The notes below the pieces were generated by a model. That model saw nothing but the letters and a program-made list of their open reading frames with translations. It was not told the DNA's origin and did no database searches. A stretch of 38,999 nucleotides of DNA, taken from positions 1-38,999 of the forward strand of contig RWJK01001776.1 of assembly GCA_004335835.1 (NCBI GenBank), given 5' to 3'. Shown piece by piece: positions 12,229 through 21,941 of the stretch (the stretch's first letter is position 1; each line of letters begins with the position of its first letter). The position numbers and the translations under genes are program-made. The DNA is from Scenedesmus sp. ARA3. Its lineage: Eukaryota; Chlorophyta; Chlorophyceae; Sphaeropleales; Scenedesmaceae.

Positions 12229-12623
12229 GTGCTTGCAGCAGGCATGGCCGCCAGTGACTAGGCGCATAGTGCACCCGAAGTAGCTGTTCATGACGAGACA
12301 CTGCCCACCAGCCTGAGGAAAATTAATGAACTGCACGTCCAGCCACGCAGTGCTGCTGACCAGCTAAAGCTTCAACACCAATTGCTGCTGCTGCTGCTGC
12401 GCTGCTGAAGGCAGTAATAGACCAGCAGCAGCAGGCGCAAGTCGCTGCCAACTCAAGTGCCGATCCATGGCGCAAACAGTGTCTCGAGCTTCCTGCAAGC
12501 ACTGCAGCTCCTGAACCGTGCACCATGTGAACTGCAAAAAAGAACAGCAGTTATCCTCAGACCTGCACTCGGAATTTCTCTGAAGAAACGAATCGGCTCC
12601 TGTACACCAACAAACACACGGTC

Positions 12624-12785
12624 AAACCCTACACCACACACTCCACGCGTCAAACCCTGCCTGCCGGTCAACTCAATGCAACCAACCGCCGCCGCAGCCG
12701 TCACACCCCGACTACGCGCTAAACCCTCCACCCAGCATGCACACATCCTGCAAAACCCTACGCTGCCAAGCCCATGACTAAACCC
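12624..12785. repeat. Scattered telomere-like AAACCCT words
   Basis: Four AAACCCT words (12624, 12652, 12721, 12753) and one variant (about 12780) lie within 160 bp just downstream of the CHLD stop codon. They are not in tandem, so this is not a telomere tract; it may be a chance cluster or a decayed short insertion. Confidence 0.4.
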
Positions 12786-12801
12786 CGGAAGAGCCTGAGA
12801 T

Positions 12802-13718
12802 TTAGCCCGCCCTAGCTGCTGCCATGGCGCTTGAGGCCGCTGCTGCAATGGCTGCATCGCTGGCGTTTGGCAGGTAGTAGTACTTGCCTGCAAGCAGCAG
12901 AAACAGTTACGGTGTTGGTCACATTTGTCTACGTTTTGTAAAAAGTGTGGCAGCTGCACAGCCGACAGCACACACAGCAGATATGCCATCAACGGACACA
13001 GGAAGGTGTTGCCTTACACGCGCAGCTGCATACGCACTTGAAAAATTGCTGACGCGCATATTGTTGCCACTTCCAAGAGCTTCCTGCTACAGTGCAGCAG
13101 CCATGTTATGGACGTTGCTGCTGCTGCTGCTGCTGGACGTGTCTAAAACTTGATATCTCACCTCCTGCTGCCTTTGAGATCTCCTCCGCAAAGCCAGTGC
13201 TGACAAACTTGTTCTCCGTGTCTGCAAGAAGCCATAAATGCAGGCAAAAACAGGAAACGCAGCTGTCAGCGAAAGCTCGATCGACCGGAGCACACGGAGT
13301 ACAAAGCAACATGCAGCCTTGCAGCACATCGCTCATCCATCTAGAATCAGCAGCAGCAGCAGGAGCTGCTCCTGCTTGCGTCACTGTGTACTGCGCTGCT
13401 GCATGCAGATACCTGCAAGTTGCATGTCGCGGTTGCAAGCGCAGTCAAGCAAACGGACATCCCACTGCACTGTGTGCTGCCGCATGCTGTGCTGCGTCAC
13501 GCCGCGTGAGCATCAGCAGCCGTGCTTGCAAGTGCTGCGCCGCAGTGTAATCACATTCACCGATGACCAGCAGGTGGATGCCGTTGCAATGTGTGTGCCA
13601 CGCCGTCTAAACAAAGAAACAGCAGCAGCTGTGCCTGCAGCATAATCACACTCACCGATGACCAGCAGCTGGATGCCGTTGGCCATGCACTTCTTGGCCA
13701 TGTCCAGCACCTCCTCCT

Positions 13719-13757
<39 letters not shown>

Positions 13758-15679
13758 TGATGTTAGGACAACCAGTGCTGAGTGGAAGAATGGCTGGCAA
13801 GGGCAGCATGCAGCACCGGCTGCCAGCTTTGCAGCCGGCGTCCCAGGCAGACCCAACACTGCTGGGACCCCGTGCCCTGCCGGAGCTTTCCTCCACATCA
13901 GACCCACGATGCGTTCGTCTCAATACCATTTCAAATGCGTCACAACGTGTTGTAACGCACCTTGAGCTCGTCTGCGGTGGGCTTCGGTGCATCCGGGTCC
14001 ATCGCTGCAGGATCCTCATTGCTCTTCGCCAGCGTCACGTTCGCGCGGCCATCTGTGATCAGCACCATCATTACACGGCCCACATCGCCGCTTGCCTGCG
14101 CCTGGATGGCTGTGCGTACTGCTGTTGAGATGCCGTGTGCCAGGGGGCTGCCTCCACCGCATGGCAGCTGGTCCAGGCGCTTGCGGGCCATACTGATGGA
14201 CTTGCTGGGCGGCAGCAGCACCTCAGCCTTGCTGCCGTAGAAGGGGATCAGGCACACCTGAGAATGACACAGAAGTGACAAAAATAAGACAGAAAGATGG
14301 TTTTAAGGATGTGAACATGCATGATGGACTTGCTGGGCGGCAGCAGCACCTCGGCCTTGCTGCCGTAGAAGGGGATCAGGCACACCTGAAGATCAAACAG
14401 CGGCGTTTAAGTAAATTGTCACGGGTTTTTTCAAAGCAGCAGTGTTGTAGGTAGGGATCAGCAATAGATTTGCTGGGCGGATGAGGCACACGCTGGTGCA
14501 GCTCGCCATCAGCAGCACATCCAAAACGACAGCAGCACAACCATACGTAACAAGTGCAATGCGCACCTGGTCTCTGCTGGTGTAGAACTCCGTCAGCAGC
14601 CGCATGCAAGCTAGCTCCTCAAGCTGTACCCACACACTTCAATCACACAAAACATTGGTAAAACATACACAGTGCGCACCTGGTCTCTGCTGGTGTAGGA
14701 CTCTGTCAGCAGCCGCATGCAGGCGCCCTTGGCAGCGCTCATGCGGTTCAGCGCCATGCTGCCGCTGGCATCCACCACAAACAGCACCAGCGCGCCGGCC
14801 TTGCGAGCCAGCTTCTTGCTGCGCATGTCGGGCTTCTCAACATACACGCGGCGCTGCGTGGTGCCCTTGTCGATCGCCTCCTGGCGGCGGATCTGCAGGG
14901 CAGTTTAGATGATGAGCAGGTGGTTGCAGGTTGTGAGCACTACTGTAGCGGGCGAATGCCGTTGTCAATGCCTTCCTGGTGCCATCTTTTTGGCAAGATG
15001 ATTTGTTGGTTGGCGGGCATGAACAAATAGCGTAATTTGGGCATTGGTGAGCCAGCTGCTGCCATCACCCTCACTGTGACACATGTGACCTTCATGTGGC
15101 TGTGCCCACCTTTTGGAATGGCGCTGCTGCGCGCAGCGTGGCGTCCACTGCCAGGCGCTTGACCCTGTCACCCTTGGGAATCATGGGCTTGATGTACCTG
15201 CAGGGCAGCAGCAGCAGCAGCAGCAGGGTGCAGCACAGGGTTATAACAAGGATGAATTGTGTGGCGGGGCAAGAAGGGCAGACAGATTGACTTTGCCAAA
15301 TTCCAATGTCGCTGTTGGCCCAGCAGCACACTGGCAGTCAGTCTTTGGGTAATGTGAATTTGAACAATTGGCAAAAGTCCAAGCTGGCAAATTGATTTCC
15401 ATGCTTCCCACCTGCCCCTGTCGTCGCTGAAGATGAGGCTCTTGGCGCGCCTGCTGCGGCCCTGACTACGCATTGTACACAAAGTAACAGTTATAAAACC
15501 AGCAAACTGCTTCCCATGCTTCCCACCTGCCCCTGTCGTCGCTGAAGATGAGGCTCTTGGCGCGCCCGCTGCGCCCCTGCGCGCGCTGCTGCTGCTGCGC
15601 AAACATGAGGATGCTGGGGTCCAGGATGACGCCCTCAGCCTCGAACACAAACTCCTCTGGGATCTGGTCCGGCTCCTGC

Positions 15680-15728
<49 letters not shown>

Positions 15729-15809
15729 GCAAACATGAGGATGCTGGGGGCCAGGATGACGCCCTCCGCTTCAAACACAAACTCCTCTGGGATCTGGTCC
15801 GGCTCCTGC

Positions 15810-15841
<32 letters not shown>

Positions 15842-17065
15842 GCCGCAGCAGCAGCAGTGCAAACATGAGGATGCTGGGGTCCAGAATGACGCCCTCCGCT
15901 CCAAACACAAACTCCTCTGGGATCTGGTCCGGCTCCTGCAAGCAGCAGCGGGTGTAGGATACAGCATCATCATCGCAAAGTTGAGAGGCGAGCCGTGCAC
16001 AAGAAGCGCAGTGCTTGTGCCGTAGCTGACGGCTTGCATACTGCCTCACTTATGGCACAGGTTGCACGTGCTCAAGCTGACTTGTTGTGACACTGATAAA
16101 CTGCAGTGAAGCCGAAACAACATAACTTAACAATGTCACATTAAATTGAATTTGAAAGCTCACGTCCTTGTCCTCCTCCTCCTCTTCCTTATCCTCGTCC
16201 TTGTCCTCCTCGTCCTGCTCCTCCTCCTGGTCCTCCATGTTGTCCTGCAAGCAAGCAAAGAACATTAACATGTATTAACATGTCTCCAGCAATTGATATA
16301 GTAAGATTTGAACCAGGCAAATACGCAAGCAAGGAGTATGCTGGCTTGCCAATGCTCGCTTCGTACAAAACATAAAGTGCAGAAGAGGCTGATGAGCAGA
16401 CCTATCTGAAACAACTTGCAGCACTTCATCACAGCTTGAGCAAGCTTGCTGGGCGATGAGAGTGATGCAAGCTGTTGGATTAGCCGCAGCTGCACGTGCT
16501 GTACTGTCTTTGCTCTCTTGCCAACCAAGCCCCAAACCTTACCTGGGGAGGAGGGGGAGGAGGGGGCGGGGGTGGAGCCTCGTCCTCTGGAGGCGGCTGG
16601 TCCAGCAGGATGGACCGCGGCAAAATAACAAGGTTGACCGCCTGACGCAGGTCGTCCTTGTTCACGTTGTCGCGGCCCTCCAGCGCTGCTGCTGCCATGG
16701 CTGCACGCACCGCAAAGAGCTCCGCGCGGTGACCCTGCAGGCACAGGCGTTGCGGTTGGTGAGAGTAGCGGGCCAGGTGTTACACGAGACCAAGGTGCAT
16801 GTGGCGGAGAAAACTATTTGATGCAGCAGACTCTGTTCGGCCATGGGCAATGACCAATGTGCAGCAAGGGAGCTGTCCGCTTGGTCACACCAAAATCACA
16901 TGCACCTACATCACATCTGTTACCTGTGTTGTTACTTTTGTTGTTACTTCTGCGTTCAAACCCACCTGCACGCCGCCCCTGCGCGCCTCCTCCACCAGGT
17001 ACTTGACCTGGTCGGAGCTGATGTTGACCTCCTTCAAGTACTCACGCGCAAGGATGACCTGAATT

Positions 17066-17103
<38 letters not shown>

Positions 17104-20100
17104 TAAGAAGATCATCGTGAGGAGCAAGCAGGAGCAGCACAACATCAACCTCCTTCAGGTACTCACGCGCAAGGATGACCTGGCGGTTGCAGAATGACAG
17201 CAGCAGCAACAGCAGGTTGACTAATAGGCAAGAAGCACATTTCAAGTTGCGCACACAGTGATAATGCTTAGGAATGTGAGTTTGCTGGCCCTGATTAGGT
17301 TGCCAGGACAGCTGCTGCACGGACAAGATAGCCTTGTCCGTCTTTCCTGCAAGCTGCCTGCAGGCCCTATACGTGATTGCCATCACCAACAGCTGCTGCT
17401 GGTGCTGCCGGTGCTGCTGCTGCTACTGCTTCTGCCAGTGCTGCTGCCAAGGCTCTCCTGCCGCCACTGCTGTTGCTGCTGCTGCTGCTGCTGCTCACCG
17501 ATGAGTTGAGGCCATCAGTCATGTCGCGTGTCTCCTCAAACACCTTCTCAGGTGAATCCTGGAAGCGCACTGCTGCATCAATGGCTGCCACGCGCTCGTC
17601 GCTTGTGCCCGGCACGTCTGCTGACAGGCAGATGGCCACGCGGTCCAGCAGGTGCTCTCTGAGAGGCCCCTCCTCAGGGTTGTATGTGGCAATCAGCAGC
17701 GGCCGGCACCTGCAGGCAAACATTATTACAGACATATTTGGGTTTCACAGGGTTTCCACAATGTTTTGCATTGTCGCAGGATAGCTGCATATTGTATTCG
17801 CAAACGAGATTGACAGATGGCCACGCGGTCAAGCAGGTGCTCCCGCAGGGGCCCCTCCTCAGGGTTGTATGTGGCAATCAGCAGCGGCCGGCACCTGCAG
17901 GCATATGATCACATACAATACTGTCCGTCACAAGGTTTCTATAGTGTTTTAAAAAAACCCCAGCATTGAATCATCATGTTTCCTGCAAAGCAGATGGGCA
18001 GATGGCCACGCGGTCCAGCAGGTGCTCCCTGAGCGGCCCCTCCTCAGGGTTGTATGTGGCAATCAGCAGCGGCCGGCACCTGCAGGCACGTGACCAAAGA
18101 TGATGCTGTGCGTCGTAAAGTTGCCATCCTCAGGATGCGCAGCAGGGCGGATGCCATCGTCCAGCAGGTTGACCTCGTCTACGTACAATCCAAGCACAAG
18201 ACTATGCTCAATATGCCCAAAGTTGTGCACAGTTCAGATGGGATCCACACAACAAAACACGGGAACCACAGACAACGACGCAAACACAACAGCTGCAAAC
18301 AAAGTAACTCGATAAACATCAAAGTAGCCAGGTCACACTCACGGGTGGCTGATGCTGATGCCCTCGCGCTCAACGGTGTTGACACCATCCGAGAGGATGC
18401 TCAGCAGCAGGTTGGCGATGCCATCATCCAGCAGGTTCATCTCGTCAACATAACACTCCAAGCAACAGGCATTAGGCATGATAGCCCACACACCACATGT
18501 GATGTAAGACTAAACAAAACACATGCAACACAGAGAAGGACACAAACGCAGCAGCAGCACCGGAAATAACAGGACATCGATATAACAGCACCAAACTCAC
18601 GGGTGGCTGACGCTGATGCCCTCGCGCTCCACTGTGTTGACACCGTCTGACAAGATGCTCAGCAGCAGGTTGGCGATGCCATCATCCAGCAGGTTAATCT
18701 CGTCAACGTACATGATGCCGCGGTGCGCCTCAGCCAGCAGGCCAGGCTGGAACACCGTCTTGCCCTCCTGCATACGTGCAATGTGCCACAATGGGGTCAT
18801 TAGCAATTATGGCATCAGAAAAGCGAAGGCAGCATATTCAGGATGCCGCTGTGCTTTTTGAGCAGCAAGGTAGGCTGCAACACCCATGGCATGACACCCA
18901 TACTTCAGCAATGGGACTTGAAATTGGCAGAATATGCATCTGAACTTGTGTTGCGTCTTACCTTCATGCAGGCCTCAATGTCCACTGTCCCCACCAGCCT
19001 GTCCTCAGTCACGCATACAGTTGCATTGGACCCAGCTGACGCATCCATAACAAAAAATAGTTGCACATTTGCACATGACTGAATCACAGCAGTGCCTCAC
19101 CTTCATGGACGCCTCAATGTCCACTGTGCCCACCAGCCTGTCCTCAGTCCACAACACACCCAGCCACACTTCATGCATGCAAACTGCTGTTCAACAGTGG
19201 CACCGGCTTCCTCACCTTCATGGACGCCTCGATGTCCACTGTGCCCACCAGCCTGTCCACCGTTCAGCAGTACCCAAACCACACCAACTGCATGTGCAAC
19301 TGAACAACAGCCAACACACGCAGCAGTGACTCACCTTCATGGACGCCTCAATGTCCACTGTGCCCACCAGCCTGTCCTCAGTCACGCCGAGGGGAATCTG
19401 CACAAAGGGAGCCTCACGGATCCTGCGGGGCACCTCGCCAGCTGGCAGCTTCTCAGCAAGGCCCTCCTGCAGCAGCAGGTGTGAGGCAACACGAACAACG
19501 GGAGACAGGAAGCAGTGTGTACTTTGGGTGTTGGTTGAGTTTGAGTGTGTTGCGGGGCACCTCGCCAGCTGGCAGCTTCTCAGCAAGGCCCTCCTGCAAA
19601 AGGTTCAAGCTAAAAGGCATTGCCCACGTAAAAAAAACTGCGAGGTAACAGCTGGTGATGATGTGTAGTGTGTTGCAAAGCGCTCCTGGGGGCGAACAAA
19701 AGCATGTGCTTGCTGTGACAATAAAAAGTATACCGCTTCACCAATGAAAAGCAGTGCATGTGCATGGGTTTGCTTGCAGTTGGAGCCGTGGCCTGTGCAG
19801 AGTAGTCTACAGCAGCTGATGTGCAATACACCAGCTGTCCAGCTGCCAGTGTTGCAGAATGTGCATCAGTACGATGTACTGCCTATCTGGTTCATCATAG
19901 CAATGCATGGCTGACAAGCCAGCTGCACAATGGCCTGCGAATGCGGCAGCTGTCCGTGTGCAAAAACATGCTGTGGATGAACCACCGTATGCAATGGAAC
20001 AAGGCAGGTACTGCTGTGCAGCTTCTGCAGAATGGCAAGGCAGCAAATGCTGAAGGCATGCATCCAGGCTGGGCCTGACATGCCTGTTGTCATTCACTAC

Positions 20101-20829
20101 CTCCAGCTCAAGCGCCAAATAAAACACATAAGCAGGAAAGACTGCTGCCAAATTGCTGTGCACAACTACTTGTGTGCTCACATGACTGCTGGCATGCGCT
20201 GCTAGTTGTTGCTGCCACAGGTGCGATAGCACTGCTGCATGCAAGCATACGCGCTGCTGCTGTGCTTGCTGCTGCGCCTCACCTCCCAGCCGCGGGGGTC
20301 ATCTGGGTCAGCATTGCAGATGCTGCCTTCCACCACCTCAATTGGTGGCAGCAGCGCATGTAGGCCTCGCGCCATGACTGACTTTGCTGTGCCCCTCCTG
20401 CCAGCAATGGCAATGCCACCCAGCTGGGTGTCCACAGCACCGAGCAGCAGCGCCTGCTTGATCAAATCCTGACCAATGACTGCTGTAAGGGGGAAAGCAC
20501 GCGCCAGACGCCCGCTACGCTCGTAATCGAAGCCAACATTCTCCACGGACTTCATGGCTTCCATGGTTGCTTGTGCTGCAAAACCGGTCAACGTCAGGCC
20601 CTGACGCCCGTTGAATCCCGAGATCCCGATTGCTGCAATATGTTTACTTACCACGTGCCTCCGCCTCAGTGACATCTGCGGCCACAGCATTGCACACTAG
20701 CTGGCGAGTGCTGCTGCTGCCTCGTGACACCACGCTGGCAACGGGCACGCGCTGGCCAACTAGTAAACTATGCCTACTGCTAATACTTCTGCTGCTACAT
20801 TGCTGCTGCAAGGCCATATTGGCCCTCAT
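12802..20829 (-). CDS. CHLD: Magnesium chelatase subunit D, 15 exons
   Basis: Exons 20652-20829, 20283-20575, 19335-19466, 18601-18767, 17499-17709, 16966-17058, 16543-16734, 16164-16244, 15527-15675, 15110-15197, 14680-14892, 13961-14257, 13656-13716, 13162-13221 and 12802-12887 give 2301 bp (766 aa), close to the usual plant length. CHLD acts with CHLI and CHLH in the plastid to insert Mg2+ into protoporphyrin IX, the first step committed to chlorophyll. The AAA+ part has a Walker-A-like GRRGTAKS near residues 118-125 and [33 protein letters not shown] and [15 protein letters not shown] polyproline stretch (about 410-421) and an acidic exon 8 (423-449) form the linker. The VWA domain has the MIDAS motif DASGSM (about 569-574) and LITDGRAN. 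It ends [13 protein letters not shown]. The N terminus resembles a transit peptide; ATGs at 20829 and 20817 are both possible. Introns carry about 16 exon-edge copies. Confidence 0.97.
13549..13590 (-). repeat. Copy of CHLD exon 13 3' end plus donor
   Basis: The end of exon 13 (coding IQLLVIG) and its GTGA donor recur about 105 bp further into intron 13, with several changes in the copy. Confidence 0.8.
13718..13756 (-). repeat. CTG tract at CHLD exon 13 acceptor
   Basis: About thirteen triplets, CAG on the plus strand and therefore CTG in the transcript, directly abut the acceptor of exon 13. Confidence 0.9.
14322..14500 (-). repeat. Copies of CHLD exon 12 5' end plus acceptor
   Basis: A nearly perfect copy (14322-14392) of the first about 60 bases of exon 12 differs in the shared coding part by one third-position change. 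A decayed second copy lies near 14465-14500. Confidence 0.85.
14561..14612 (-). repeat. Copy of CHLD exon 11 3' end plus donor
   Basis: The last about 45 coding bases of exon 11 (coding [12 protein letters not shown]) and the GTGCGC donor are repeated about 115 bp into intron 11, with one synonymous and one replacement change. Confidence 0.88.
15399..15470 (-). repeat. Copy of CHLD exon 9 3' end plus donor
   Basis: The exon 9 end (coding SLIFSDDRG) with its donor CAG|GTGGGA is repeated 115 bp downstream in intron 9, together with adjoining intron sequence. Confidence 0.9.
15681..15948 (-). repeat. Two copies of CHLD exon 9 5' end, each behind a CTG tract
   Basis: Copies at 15729-15807 and 15859-15948 repeat about 75 bases of the exon 9 start and its acceptor (TTGCAG|GAG), each followed on the plus strand by CAG triplets (15681-15727 and about 15811-15857). 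Frame is kept in both; seven of nine differences from exon 9 fall in third codon positions. Three equivalent acceptors therefore lie in series at about 130-bp spacing. Confidence 0.93.
17066..17101 (-). repeat. CTG tract at 3' end of CHLD intron 5
   Basis: About twelve triplets read CTG in the transcript, seven bases before the exon 6 acceptor. Confidence 0.9.
17146..17191 (-). repeat. Copy of CHLD exon 6 5' end
   Basis: The start of exon 6 (coding [11 protein letters not shown]) recurs upstream in intron 5, on the far side of the CTG tract. Over about 35 coding bases the copy is nearly identical. Confidence 0.9.
17468..17497 (-). repeat. CAG tract at 5' end of CHLD intron 5
   Basis: Nearly pure triplets, CAG in the transcript, begin inside the GTGAGC donor context of exon 5. 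They are complementary to the CTG tract at the other end of the same intron. Confidence 0.85.
17815..18084 (-). repeat. Two copies of CHLD exon 5 5' end plus acceptor
   Basis: Copies at about 17815-17899 and 18000-18084 repeat about 80 bases of exon 5 with the acceptor CTGCAG|GTGCCGG, spaced about 185-190 bp. In the shared coding part I see only synonymous changes in both copies. Confidence 0.93.
18125..18461 (-). repeat. Two copies of CHLD exon 4 3' end, one with intact donor
   Basis: The copy at 18333-18461 repeats about 105 coding bases plus the donor of exon 4; six of eight changed codons are synonymous and the other two are conservative (Ile to Met, Val to Ile). A shorter, decayed copy without donor lies at 18125-18190. 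Spacing to the original is about 255 bp. Confidence 0.92.
18958..19265 (-). repeat. Three copies of CHLD exon 3 3' end plus donor
   Basis: Copies begin at 19212, 19097 and 18958 (original 19331), spaced 119, 115 and 139 bp. Each repeats about 45-55 bases coding [13 protein letters not shown]. Two keep GTGAG donors; the 18958 copy reads GTAAG. Confidence 0.93.
19546..19600 (-). repeat. Copy of CHLD exon 3 5' end plus acceptor
   Basis: The first about 50 bases of exon 3 (coding [14 protein letters not shown]) with a TTGCAG acceptor are repeated upstream in intron 2. Confidence 0.9.
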
Positions 20830-21941
20830 CCTGACTTGTTTGTGGTCAGGTGACAAGCACAGTCGCCTTTACTTCTGCATGTTCAATGTATCAAAACAAA
20901 AGCACGAACGCGACTGACCATCGGAACGGTGGGGCTTTCCAGTTGACGAAGCAGCAATTGTCACTTGCAAGTTGTTACCCAGATCTTGTGAGGCATGATT
21001 GCTACAACATTCGGAAAACACCCTTTAGTGTCACAATTGCTTGTTGCTGTTGCCAAGTGTCTAGATACAGCACGCGTGTATGTGGTCCAACATCGCCCAC
21101 CAAGTTGCAGCCACCTAGCTGAGCGTTGTAAAGCTTGGAATTTGTATTCAGATGTACACAATCTTTTACTCGGCGCATCTAAGGAGTGGCGTGGTTGAAC
21201 TGTACTGCTGCCTCCGTCACTGTCGTCCAATGCTGCTGCGGACCGCTCGTCAAGTTCTGCCACGATACGTGCAATTCCAGAGTGCTTAATGCTTGCTGAC
21301 AAGATATGTTAGCACAATCCAGCTCGAACAGCAGCGCACTGCATATGCCAGTGCTGCAGCTGCCACAGTGTGCTGCAGGTCAACGCTGTTGGCCTGTTGA
21401 ACAGTATGAAGATTTGCAGGAAGACAGTATACAGAAAGTTGCCGATTGTACATTCTGCAGTATATAAGGGTTAAAACCCCTGCAGTAGCTGCACAGGTCT
21501 GACAGCAGTTTGACGCTGAACTTGCACCGTTGGACTGAACTCAGGTTGTTAAACTCTGCAAGCAGCGGGCCAGTCCCGACAGGTCCTGCAGCCGCACCTA
21601 TCCTACACTCTGACCCCACCCACACCCAACACCCAACCCTTACAACCCCACGATTGCTGGCACCTAATCAAATTAGGCCTCAACGAGCTGCCCAGGCTGC
21701 AGTCCCGGCAGTGGGGAGCGCAAACTGCCGCCACAGCACACAGCCAGATAGTACGAGCGCAGACTACTGCAGCCTTACTACCTTACCAGCATGCTGTGTT
21801 AAACTCAGCCGACTGCCCAAAGCAAACTGCGCGTCAACTGAACACCAGCCCCACACCAGCATCCTGCCTAAGCAAGCTGCAGCTAAGCAGTACATGCGGA
21901 AGCACTGCAGCGACTGCGTCTTCTGCACGCCAGCTTGCTGC
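20830..21941. other. Intergenic stretch between ATP3 and CHLD
   Basis: No gene is recognised. The left part should hold the CHLD promoter and 5' UTR, the right part the ATP3 3' UTR with a candidate TGTAA signal at 21640-21644. Confidence 0.5.
21640..21644 (-). terminator. Candidate TGTAA poly(A) signal for ATP3
   Basis: TGTAA on the minus strand, about 300 bp after the ATP3 stop codon, a usual distance for algal 3' UTRs. Confidence 0.4.

Larger units (their letters stand above)
11637..12801. other. Intergenic stretch between CHLD and the AI-2E-type gene
   Basis: No gene is recognised. It should hold the AI-2E gene promoter at the left and the CHLD 3' UTR at the right. The right part has several AAACCCT words (12624-12785). 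Confidence 0.5.

Noticed and set aside
12802..20829. Magnesium chelatase subunit I
   Set aside because: The protein continues through a polyproline/acidic linker into a VWA domain with DASGSM, which subunit I lacks; length fits subunit D.
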